A stretch of 64,000 bases of DNA from Alistipes sp. (GTDB lineage Bacteria > Bacteroidota > Bacteroidia > Bacteroidales > Rikenellaceae): NCBI GenBank assembly GCA_017937125.1, contig JAGBEH010000007.1, forward strand, positions 124,001 to 188,000, given 5' to 3'. The notes below the pieces were generated by a model. The model did no database searches. It had not been told where the DNA came from and saw nothing but the letters and a program-made list of their open reading frames with translations. Of the stretch, positions 16,886 through 24,291 are shown piece by piece. Within the stretch, counting starts at the first letter, position 1. Each line of letters begins with the position of its first letter. A program made the translations under genes and the position numbers.

Positions 16886-18775
16886 TTATTGTCTGTATCC
16901 GGATATTCCTGCCGGTTCGTCCAGCAGCTTGTTGGGCAGATTGAACGTCTGGTCGTTGAGTTTCGCATCCGGACGGGCTGCGCCGTCGGACATCGAACTC
17001 TTCAGCTCCTGCAAATGATAACGGTAGACATCGCGCGGCGAACAGTCGTTTTTGCAGCATATCGCCGCTGCCATACCCACAACTTCGCCCATCATACCCG
17101 TCGTGCGCATCACACGTACGGTTCCCAATGCCACGTGGGTTACGCTGATATTGCGCCCCGCCATAAACAGGTTGCCGATATTGCGCGAGTAGAGACAGCG
17201 GTAGGGGACGTCGTAGGGCTTTATCCAGTTGTGGACGGTAGATGCCTTGAACGGGTCTTCGGGAAATTTGGCCGCGTTGTTTTTGTCGGGAAAGTGCAGG
17301 TCGATGGCCCACGAGGTGGCGAACGAGGCGTCTTCGTGGAAAACGTCCTTGTCTATGTCGTCCTGCTTGAGGATGTAGTCGCCCAACAGACGGCGCGATT
17401 CGCGTTTGCCCGCTATGTAACCTACCCAGTCGAGATTGCGGTCCGCGAAGCGCTCCTTATCCTTGCCCGAGTAGCGGTTTTTCAGAAAACTCCAGTTGGA
17501 ATATATTACCAGCAGCCCGTAGTCGCGTATTCGTTCGGCCTCGGTTATCTGGTTGCGGTTCAGTCCCGTCTCCCATTTCCATTCTCCGAACGTCACTTTT
17601 TCGCAGTTGTTCTCGTCGAACTCTATTCCGTATGAGAATTCGGGGAATGCGGAGCGGCTTTTATCGACTTTCGACGAGTACCATTGCACCGATGCACCCA
17701 TAGTCATACTGTCGGCCTGTTCAGGCGCCAGCGACTCTCCGAACTCCGAACGTGCTTCGCGCCCCATACGGTAATCGGCACCCGCGAGATAGCCTATGGT
17801 CCCGTCGCCGGTGCAATCCGCGAAGACGGGTGCTTCGAGCCATATCTCCTCGCCTGTTTCTATGTGGCGGACGAGTACCGACGCTATGTCGCTGCCGTTC
17901 ATACGCACCTCTGTCGCCCGATACGGGGCGAAGAGCCTGACGTTCTTTTGCGAGTCGATGAACTGTCGTTTGCGATCGTCCTCGTAGTTGGCCGCGGGTT
18001 GGGCGTTTCCTTTTTTCGCGTGGCCGAACTCCCTTATCATCCTGCCCAGTTTCGGATAGCGGCCTATCTCTATATAGCCGCCGAGGTGCACGCGCACTTC
18101 CGAACTGTTGTTGCCGCCGAGAACGGGTCGGTCGTTTACCAACGCTACGCGTCCGCATCCTTCGCGGGCGGCGCTTACGGCGGCGCACATTCCCGCCACA
18201 CCCCCGCCTATGACTACGAAATCGTATTGTTCCGAGGTCGGTGCAGGCGTGCCGAGCGCCTTGCGGCGGAAGGCATCGAGTTCTTCGATATCCGACGGCG
18301 GAACATCCCCGTCGCGGTCGGTGAGATATACGGCGTCGCATCGTCCGTCGAAGCCCGTGAGGTCTTCTAATGCGAGGGTAGTGCGTCCCTTGCGGAGCGC
18401 GGTTTTGCCTGCACATTGCCACTCCCAACGGTCGCCCGTGTGGCCGACGGTCGTCTTCAGCAGCGTGCGTCCTACCCGTACTTTGAATTTGCCCGCACCC
18501 GATTTCGATGTCCACGGCGATGTCCAGTTGTAGGTGCGCACCCATATGTAATAGGTGCCGTCGTCGGGAATGTCTATTTCCGTCGTCGCGGGGGCTACGG
18601 GTGTTCCGATGCCATGCGCCAACAGATACGGCGAACCCATAAGGTCCGTGAATTGCTGGTCTACGACCCAGCCTCCTTTGTCGGCGAAACTTTCGGCCTC
18701 GACGAAGACGGGTGCGGCAACGGCATTCAGGCTGCCGAGCAAACAGATAAGAGCGGTTGTAAGGTTCTTTTTCAT
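16886..18775 (-). CDS. Exported FAD-dependent oxidoreductase with N-terminal beta module
   Basis: A 629-residue protein with a signal peptide (ending NAVAA). Residues about 22-160 form a beta-rich module (VFVEAESFADKGGWVVD...YYIWVRTYNW) that looks like a carbohydrate- or ligand-binding jelly roll. The FAD_oxidored domain follows, with the dinucleotide-binding glycines at 190-192 (VVIGGGVAGMCAA), GGNNSSEVR, and a late FMAGRNISVTHVALG FAD-contact segment. Proteins of this type recur in glycan-degradation clusters, but a substrate is not established; oxidation of a sugar or aglycone is a guess. Export of a flavoprotein would require cofactor loading before or after secretion. A start 57 bases upstream is possible, but the ATG at 18775 opens the signal peptide. 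Confidence 0.8.
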   Translation of the reverse strand: MKKNLTTALICLLGSLNAVAAPVFVEAESFADKGGWVVDQQFTDLMGSPYLLAHGIGTPVAPATTEIDIPDDGTYYIWVRTYNWTSPWTSKSGAGKFKVRVGRTLLKTTVGHTGDRWEWQCAGKTALRKGRTTLALEDLTGFDGRCDAVYLTDRDGDVPPSDIEELDAFRRKALGTPAPTSEQYDFVVIGGGVAGMCAAVSAAREGCGRVALVNDRPVLGGNNSSEVRVHLGGYIEIGRYPKLGRMIREFGHAKKGNAQPAANYEDDRKRQFIDSQKNVRLFAPYRATEVRMNGSDIASVLVRHIETGEEIWLEAPVFADCTGDGTIGYLAGADYRMGREARSEFGESLAPEQADSMTMGASVQWYSSKVDKSRSAFPEFSYGIEFDENNCEKVTFGEWKWETGLNRNQITEAERIRDYGLLVIYSNWSFLKNRYSGKDKERFADRNLDWVGYIAGKRESRRLLGDYILKQDDIDKDVFHEDASFATSWAIDLHFPDKNNAAKFPEDPFKASTVHNWIKPYDVPYRCLYSRNIGNLFMAGRNISVTHVALGTVRVMRTTGMMGEVVGMAAAICCKNDCSPRDVYRYHLQELKSSMSDGAARPDAKLNDQTFNLPNKLLDEPAGISGYRQ

Positions 18776-18796
18776 AGTCAGGTTGTTCTGCGACAT

Positions 18797-18804
18797 CAAA
18801 GTTA
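18797..18804 (-). promoter_or_regulatory. Candidate -7 promoter element for the FAD/GH part of the PUL
   Basis: TAACTTTG on the minus strand matches the Bacteroidota -7 consensus TAnnTTTG and lies 21 bases upstream of the FAD oxidoreductase ATG. No clear -33 box is seen at the usual distance, so it is a candidate for a second transcription start within the PUL. Confidence 0.45.
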
Positions 18805-18832
18805 ATGAATTCGGGCGAATTACCTCGGGCAA

Positions 18833-18850
18833 GAGTGCTTTTTTGCACTC
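18833..18850. other. Small hairpin with A6/T6 loop
   Basis: GAGTGC and GCACTC pair around a six-base homopolymer loop between the fimbrillin-like gene and the FAD oxidoreductase gene. Together with the G/C-rich inverted repeat around 18881-18903 it makes this 205-base intergenic stretch highly structured. Its role is unknown. Confidence 0.4.
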
Positions 18851-18912
18851 CCGTGCGTCGTTTTTTTCGACCCGAGACCCCTCCTGTCGGGGGAGGGGTT
18901 TGTCGGAATCGG

Positions 18913-18949
18913 AAAACGGCAGCCGTAGCCGATATGCGGCGACTGCCGT
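18913..18949 (-). terminator. Candidate terminator after the fimbrillin-like gene
   Basis: On the minus strand a stem (ACGGCAG / CTGCCGT) is followed directly by TTTT, 32 bases beyond the stop of the fimbrillin-like lipoprotein gene. It could end or attenuate the Sus part of the PUL transcript ahead of the glycosidase genes. Confidence 0.5.
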
Positions 18950-18980
18950 ACGGTATTAAATAAATGCGAGTGCCGCCGTA

Positions 18981-20561
18981 TTATTCTTCGGCGATATACA
19001 TCGCGTTCAGATGGCCTTCGGCAGCTGACTCCGTGTCGATGCCGACCACCGAAACCGTAATGCAGCCGTCTGCATCGGGGGCTATACCCGTATATACGGC
19101 CGAGAAATTGTCGAACGGTACATTTTCCCACGACCCGTAGTTCGCGGCATCGGTCTTGAGACCGGTCTTTATCTGTTTAGCCTCCGACGTTTCGGCACCC
19201 GTAACGGTGAACTGCGTTATGCGGGCATCCTTTCCGCCGTTGTAGCGTACCGCCAACAATGCGAGTTTGTAGGTCTTTGCGGCGTCGAGCCCCGAGAGTT
19301 TAACCGACGATGCTTTGGTATTGCCTTTGCCTGCGGTTCCCGATATTACCAGCGCATCGCGCCAAGCGGCCAAAGGCCACTCTATGCCGTTGGAGACAAT
19401 GGGGTGATTGGGCTCGCTCGTAGCTCCCGACCACGCGGAGGCGAAATTCTCCGATACCTCCAGCGATACGGCCGTAACCTGTCCGTCCTCGTCGTTGAGC
19501 GTTATTTTCGTTCCCGATTTGGGTGCGGTATAGTTGTTCCAGGGAGCCGCGCCGTTCGCTTCGTAACCGAAGTCTATGTATGCTACCAACTTCTTTCCGA
19601 CTACGGGCGACACTTTGTCGGCCGATGCCATATCGACTGCGAAAGCCGATATTTTCCCCGCTTCGAATTTCAGCGTTTTGCCCGTGAGATCGAGTTCGCG
19701 CGTGAACGTTACCAGATTCTCGGTTATTACCGTAATCTTGAGCGACGTGCCCGAAAGATCGTTCACGCCTTCGATGCCCGCATAGCAGCCGAACAGAATA
19801 TTTTCGGTCGCCGATGTCGTTATCTGTAATTCGGTCGAGTGCGTGGAAGAAATGTCTTCCGTCGCGCCCGTCAGGGTGCGGTGAACGAAACCGCCCGTCA
19901 GGTATTTGCCGTCGGCAGCCGTCAGGGTCACCGTCTTGACGGCATCGCCATCGTCGAGTGCCAGATTCGTGAGCGCCAGTTTGCCGTATGCCGTCCAGTG
20001 CGAGAAATGGAGCGTCGGGTCTACGTCGTACGAACCGCAATCCTGCGATACGCCGTACAGAATGTGTGCGTAGCGATCCACGGCCGTTGCGGTCGGCGTC
20101 TGTACGGTCGGTATCCACAGTCGCACGCGGTCGTTTTCGGGATTGGCGTAATAACCGCCGTTATGCGTGGAACCGTTCGTAAGATAGGCTCTGTCCACAG
20201 GCGTATAGGCATAATATACATATTTGTCGGGCTGTTTCGTATTCAGCAGTTTCACGGCGAACGATGCCGTGCGGCCGTCGTCCGAAACGGTGGTTTCGTG
20301 CGAGGAGATGAATTTGTTGCCGCTGCCCGTATCCTGTGCGTTTATGGTTACGTGTATCTGGTCGTCGGCATCCCACAGTACGGGATAGTCGTTGCCCTCC
20401 TTTTCGCCGAAATGGACGCGGGTATCGTCGGCCGCGGCGAGGATATTGATTATTCTGTAATCGTCGTCGGCTGCGTAGTCAGGGTTCGCGACGTCGCTTT
20501 TCGAGCAGGCGCACTGGAACATCGCTGCGATGCAGAGTGCATATTTCCATATATTTCTCAT
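18981..20561 (-). CDS. Fimbrillin-like lipoprotein with C-terminal beta module
   Basis: A 526-residue lipoprotein (lipobox QCACS). Residues about 30-315 resemble the Bacteroidota fimbrillin/Mfa1 family, including the characteristic LTGKTLKFEAGKISAFAVDM end of the second domain. The last about 200 residues (from VAYIDFGYEA) form a separate beta-rich module that aligns along its whole length with the C-terminus of the DUF4886 lipoprotein at 11216. It occupies the place of the surface glycan-binding protein next to SusC/D and the SusE/F-like gene, so binding of the target glycan is inferred. It starts 11 bases after the 55-residue peptide gene and is followed by structured non-coding DNA. Confidence 0.75.
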   Translation of the reverse strand: MRNIWKYALCIAAMFQCACSKSDVANPDYAADDDYRIINILAAADDTRVHFGEKEGNDYPVLWDADDQIHVTINAQDTGSGNKFISSHETTVSDDGRTASFAVKLLNTKQPDKYVYYAYTPVDRAYLTNGSTHNGGYYANPENDRVRLWIPTVQTPTATAVDRYAHILYGVSQDCGSYDVDPTLHFSHWTAYGKLALTNLALDDGDAVKTVTLTAADGKYLTGGFVHRTLTGATEDISSTHSTELQITTSATENILFGCYAGIEGVNDLSGTSLKITVITENLVTFTRELDLTGKTLKFEAGKISAFAVDMASADKVSPVVGKKLVAYIDFGYEANGAAPWNNYTAPKSGTKITLNDEDGQVTAVSLEVSENFASAWSGATSEPNHPIVSNGIEWPLAAWRDALVISGTAGKGNTKASSVKLSGLDAAKTYKLALLAVRYNGGKDARITQFTVTGAETSEAKQIKTGLKTDAANYGSWENVPFDNFSAVYTGIAPDADGCITVSVVGIDTESAAEGHLNAMYIAEE

Positions 20562-20572
20562 AGCTCCGTCGG

Positions 20573-20740
20573 TTAAAAAGTCCCGTAATCGTTTTCCGTG
20601 ACATCGTCGATGTCGTTATTGCCCGAGGAGACGAAATCTTTGCTCGCGGCGAATCCTGTCTCGACGTCTACTGTCGAAATCTCTATCGAGGGGGAGAGGT
20701 ACCCCCCCCCGACGGATTTGTTCAAATGATGGTAAGTCAT
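20573..20740 (-). CDS. Small 55-residue peptide in the PUL operon
   Basis: A short gene fits exactly into the gap between the SusE/F-like gene (22 bases upstream) and the fimbrillin-like gene (11 bases downstream). It has an ATG at 20740 and a TAA at 20575-20573. The product has no signal peptide; its middle (SPSIEISTVDVETGFAAS) and acidic, Asn/Asp-rich C-terminus resemble short unannotated Bacteroidota peptides with a P-x-I-E...GFAxS pattern that I have seen near fimbrillin-type genes. Codons 11-13 are a GGG GGG GGG run (nine G), a potential slippage site. Function unknown; the positional fit and family-like pattern support it being real. Confidence 0.65.
   Translation of the reverse strand: MTYHHLNKSVGGGYLSPSIEISTVDVETGFAASKDFVSSGNNDIDDVTENDYGTF
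20702..20710. repeat. Nine-base poly-C/poly-G tract in the 55-residue peptide gene
   Basis: Nine consecutive C on the plus strand (G in the coding strand) near the 5' end of the small peptide gene. Loss or gain of one base would destroy the frame after residue 13. Confidence 0.9.
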
Positions 20741-20762
20741 ATCGATTATTGTGTTTATGGGT

Positions 20763-22376
20763 TTAATCTCGCTTGTCGAATACGACGGTCATCTTCTCTA
20801 TATCCACCTCGACGTAGTTGCAGTTTTCGGGGATACGGAAATATGCGTAGCGGTTGTGGCTCTGACCCTCTGTCAATGTCTCCTTGTTGCCGATTACGGC
20901 GTCGGTATATCCCGAGTGGTCGTTTCGGACGGCATCGGCCGTCGAGCCGTAGCTGTAGACGTTGTTCTCGATATTCGAAACCTTGAAGTTCACGCCTGCG
21001 GCCTGGGCTTTCTTGTCGTTGCTGTCCGTTGCGGTGTTGCGCGGCAGTACGCTTCCCTTGTAGATGAAGATGTTGGGGTTGGCCAGACTCTGCTTGAGCG
21101 TGTACTTCGACTGGAAGCCGGTCTTCATACCCGCATCGGTGCCGAAGTTGTTGAACGTTCCCCACATCCACAGCTCGGTAACCTCCTGCGTGTAGGGGTT
21201 GATGCCCGCGACGGTGTTGTTGTACGAGACTTCAGTATTCTTCAGGTCGGTAGCCGCCGAGCGGAACGTTACGGTCTTGGCATCGATGTCGAGGACTATT
21301 CTGTAGACGCCTGCTGCGGGTATCGTCCAGTGCTTGCCGTTCTGCGCCGCCGAGGTGGCTATCTGCGTGTAAGCCGATGCTTCGCCGTCGTGTATGTCGT
21401 CGCCCGAAGCGGGAACGAGCGACATCTCGGTCTTGCCGCCGAAGAGTATCGGCAGATAGAGGTCGCCCTCTTTCAACTCGCCTCTGAATGCGTAAACCGA
21501 CGGATTTTCCAACGTCTGCGCCACTTCGATTTCAGCTTCGGGAGCTGCCGAGCCGCCCAGATAGATCTTTTCTATCTCGACGATCTCCGACGTCGGAATT
21601 ATCGTTACGGTCTTGGTGTCGAAGTTTACGGTTACGCGATATTCGTCCGCAGTCGCGATTTTCCAGCCCGCATTCGCTTTTGCGGCATCCACTACGGTAG
21701 CGGCCATAGGCGTGCTTTCGATGTCGGTGTCGGTCTCCGATGCGGGGATTATGGCGTTGTTCTCGTCTCCGTAGACTACGGGGAACCATATCTTGCCTGC
21801 GGCGAGCGTGCCCGTCCATACGTAGAGACGTGCGTTGTTCTCCGACGGCGAGAGTTTAAGGGGCGCTTCGAATGCCGAGCCGTTAAGATACAGCTCGTCG
21901 GCTTCGAACTGCTTCGCTCCGTAGGTTTTTACACGCACGTTTACCGACGCTTCGTCGGGAATGATGAGTGTCGGACCGCTGAATGTCGCGGTTATGGTGA
22001 AACGTACGTCGCAGTAGGAGCTCGTGAGCATACCGAAATGTTCGGTCAGTTGTTTCTGGAGGTCGGCGTTGGTGTACTCCCTGCCGAACTTGCCTTCGTC
22101 GTCGTATTCGACTATGGCGTCGCCCTTGCTGCCCGACACCTCCATTTTGTAGGTGTATTCTATTATGTAGTCGTTGCCGTAGTTTACCGCAGGCGTCCAG
22201 TCTATTACCAGCGCCGTCTCGTCCTTCGCCGCTTCGTCCAGCACCACCGTTTGGGCCGATGCGCCGATCTCGATGACGAAATTGTGGCGCGAATAGGCAT
22301 TGTCTATCTCCTGTCGGCAGGATGCGAGCCCGCAGACGATGAGAAGAACGGCCGCTATTTTATTTATCGTTTTCAT
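20763..22376 (-). CDS. SusE/SusF-like outer-membrane glycan-binding lipoprotein
   Basis: A 537-residue lipoprotein (lipobox GLASC). The N-terminal about 110 residues form the SusE-type Ig domain (NFVIEIGASAQTVVLDEAAKDETALVIDW...). Then follow three repeats of a beta-sandwich of the SusE/F starch-binding-module kind (ELYLNGSA..., KIYLGGSA..., ELWMWGTFNN...), each ending in a VTV/VTF strand. Such proteins sit on the cell surface and retain oligosaccharides for SusCD. It follows SusD after a 174-base structured gap, which is long for this operon. The ligand is not predictable; the fold similarity does not imply starch. Confidence 0.85.
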   Translation of the reverse strand: MKTINKIAAVLLIVCGLASCRQEIDNAYSRHNFVIEIGASAQTVVLDEAAKDETALVIDWTPAVNYGNDYIIEYTYKMEVSGSKGDAIVEYDDEGKFGREYTNADLQKQLTEHFGMLTSSYCDVRFTITATFSGPTLIIPDEASVNVRVKTYGAKQFEADELYLNGSAFEAPLKLSPSENNARLYVWTGTLAAGKIWFPVVYGDENNAIIPASETDTDIESTPMAATVVDAAKANAGWKIATADEYRVTVNFDTKTVTIIPTSEIVEIEKIYLGGSAAPEAEIEVAQTLENPSVYAFRGELKEGDLYLPILFGGKTEMSLVPASGDDIHDGEASAYTQIATSAAQNGKHWTIPAAGVYRIVLDIDAKTVTFRSAATDLKNTEVSYNNTVAGINPYTQEVTELWMWGTFNNFGTDAGMKTGFQSKYTLKQSLANPNIFIYKGSVLPRNTATDSNDKKAQAAGVNFKVSNIENNVYSYGSTADAVRNDHSGYTDAVIGNKETLTEGQSHNRYAYFRIPENCNYVEVDIEKMTVVFDKRD

Positions 22377-22550
22377 AATGTTCTGTTTTTTGCAACTTTT
22401 TTTCGGCTCGGCCGAGTCCGAAACTCGTTCGGACCCGCCGCGATTTGCCGAAAATGTTTTTTATGTACCTTTTCTCGTCGTGGCAAAGCCGAAGTAAACT
22501 TCGCTTTGCTCATTCGACTTGCCGAAAATGTTCGTTATCGATATTGTAGA
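22377..22550 (-). other. Structured intergenic region between susD and susE-like genes
   Basis: This stretch holds a near-perfect hairpin (arms 22483-22495 and 22498-22509, one bulged base), a second hairpin (22416-22422 with 22428-22434), the palindrome CTCGGCCGAG, and a 14-base direct repeat TTGCCGAAAATGTT at 22445 and 22519. Such structure between susCD and downstream genes may protect or stop the message; no coding sequence is seen. Confidence 0.5.
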
Positions 22551-24278
22551 TTAATAACCGTCGTTATCATTGAGATTGGGGCACAATTCCCTGTCGTGCG
22601 AGGGTATGGGCCACAGATACTGATGTTGAGGGAACACTCGCTCGGCTCCGTACATCACCAGCCCCTGCGACGCCCATGGCGAGAAGTCGGCCAGACCGTC
22701 CTCGTCGATGTCGGGGGTCGATGGCCAAGGCCACAAATCTTTGTCCACCAATTTCGACTTGCACTCCGAGGCGGGATAGAGGTAGATGTAGTTGTAACGG
22801 TTCAGAGCCTTGTCGGCCAGACGCCAACGGATAAGGTCCATATAACGGCGCCCCTCCATCGCCAGCTCTACGCGGCGCTCCAGACGCACCGCACGGCGCA
22901 GCTCCGCCTGATCGCGCGTGGTTACCGACGGATAGGCCGACGTGGTCGATGCCTTCACGCCGTATGCGCGGGCACGTACGCTGTTTATCGCTTCGAGCAC
23001 CGAATCGTCGATTTCGTTGAGTTCGATTTTCGCTTCGGCGTACATCAGCAGTACATCGGCATAGCGTATCACTATGTAGTCGTTCTCGGCTTTGGGGAAA
23101 TTCGTTACCCAGTTGTCGTCGATCATCTTCTTCCATACCAGCCCGTTGAACGATGCGTATTGCGCTACCGCACGGCTGTCGTTGTTGCTCTGCATAGCGT
23201 TTGTCGAGAGGTTCAGCACTTTGGTCGCCGCGGGCGAGGGGTCGTAGATGAAACCGCAGTGCGCCGTGCCGAACTCGACTATCGTCATCGTGCAGCGCGG
23301 GTCGCGGTTGGCGAAAGGATGCTGCGGGTCGAACAGCGGCGACTCGTCTATCGGAAGACCGTCGGTGCAGAGATATGCCGCCAGCAGGTCCCACGAGGGG
23401 TTGTAGGAGCCGTAACCGCCCGCGTTGCGCGGCAGCCCGTTCTTTACGAACCACTCGTCGAGAACTACGTTGTTCTCTATCGAGCGCGGTATGCAGAATA
23501 TCTTCTCGGGAATCATACCCGTCGATTGCAGGAAGATGCTGCCGTAGTCCGATGCGAGCGAGTAGACGTTAAGGTCCATACAGTCTTTCGCCGCTTTCGC
23601 CGCCGTAGCCCAGTCGCCCATATAGAGGGCGAAACGTGCTTTCATCGCCAGTGCGGCGCCTTTGGTGGCGTGGATATGCTCCGACGACCACTCTCTGGGC
23701 AGCCCGTCCGCAGCCTTGTCGAAATCATCGTACACGAGCGGTATGATCTCCGATTTGGCTCTGCGTCCCAACTCTTCGGCTTCGCGGATGGTCATATACT
23801 TCTCCAAGTAGGGTATATCGCCGTAGAAGAACAACAGGTCGGCGTATTTGCAGGCGCGGGCGAAGTATGCTTCGGCCTTGAAACGCTTGATTACGTCGGG
23901 GTTCACACCTTTCTCTTCCGCGCGGTGGATGTTTTCGAGAAGCGTGTTCGCACGCGAGATGAGCTTGTAGCTCTGTTGCCACAATGCGTAAACCTCATAT
24001 TGGCGGCCGTTCATCGTCGCGTCGAGAATCGTTCCGCCGCTTCCCGGGTTTCGGTTTTGCTGACGATAGGTAACGTTGTCGGTCCACTGTTCGCTGTCTT
24101 CGAGCGGGCGGTTCCAGTAACCTATCATATAGAATTCGTTTGCGGCCAACTGCAATTCGGCCTCGCTCGAATACCACGAGGCGCTGTTGCCCTGCGTTTT
24201 CGGCGTAATATCCATCGAGGTGCAGCTTGCGGCCGTCAAGGCTATGCCTGCTATGATTGATATATATTTGCTGTTCAT
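22551..24278 (-). CDS. susD-like: SusD/RagB-family nutrient-binding outer-membrane lipoprotein
   Basis: A 575-residue lipoprotein (lipobox TAASC near residue 19) of the SusD family. The N-terminal SusD-like TPR part contains ELQLAANEFYMIGYWNRP and YALWQQSYKLISRANTLLENI. The C-terminal RagB/SusD signature includes DYIVIRYADVLLMYAEAKIELNE and RRVELAMEGRRYMDLIRWRLADKA. It acts as the lid of the SusC channel, capturing oligosaccharide at the cell surface. It starts 13 bases after the SusC stop, the standard pairing. Sequence alone does not identify its glycan. Confidence 0.97.
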   Translation of the reverse strand: MNSKYISIIAGIALTAASCTSMDITPKTQGNSASWYSSEAELQLAANEFYMIGYWNRPLEDSEQWTDNVTYRQQNRNPGSGGTILDATMNGRQYEVYALWQQSYKLISRANTLLENIHRAEEKGVNPDVIKRFKAEAYFARACKYADLLFFYGDIPYLEKYMTIREAEELGRRAKSEIIPLVYDDFDKAADGLPREWSSEHIHATKGAALAMKARFALYMGDWATAAKAAKDCMDLNVYSLASDYGSIFLQSTGMIPEKIFCIPRSIENNVVLDEWFVKNGLPRNAGGYGSYNPSWDLLAAYLCTDGLPIDESPLFDPQHPFANRDPRCTMTIVEFGTAHCGFIYDPSPAATKVLNLSTNAMQSNNDSRAVAQYASFNGLVWKKMIDDNWVTNFPKAENDYIVIRYADVLLMYAEAKIELNEIDDSVLEAINSVRARAYGVKASTTSAYPSVTTRDQAELRRAVRLERRVELAMEGRRYMDLIRWRLADKALNRYNYIYLYPASECKSKLVDKDLWPWPSTPDIDEDGLADFSPWASQGLVMYGAERVFPQHQYLWPIPSHDRELCPNLNDNDGY

Positions 24279-24291
24279 ATCGTTTTCGCTT

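Noticed and set aside
20751..24260. A 1169-codon plus-strand frame across the susD and susE-like genes
   Set aside because: It runs across two real genes and their gap on the opposite strand, shows no domain, and has a composition typical of the antisense of this organism's coding DNA.
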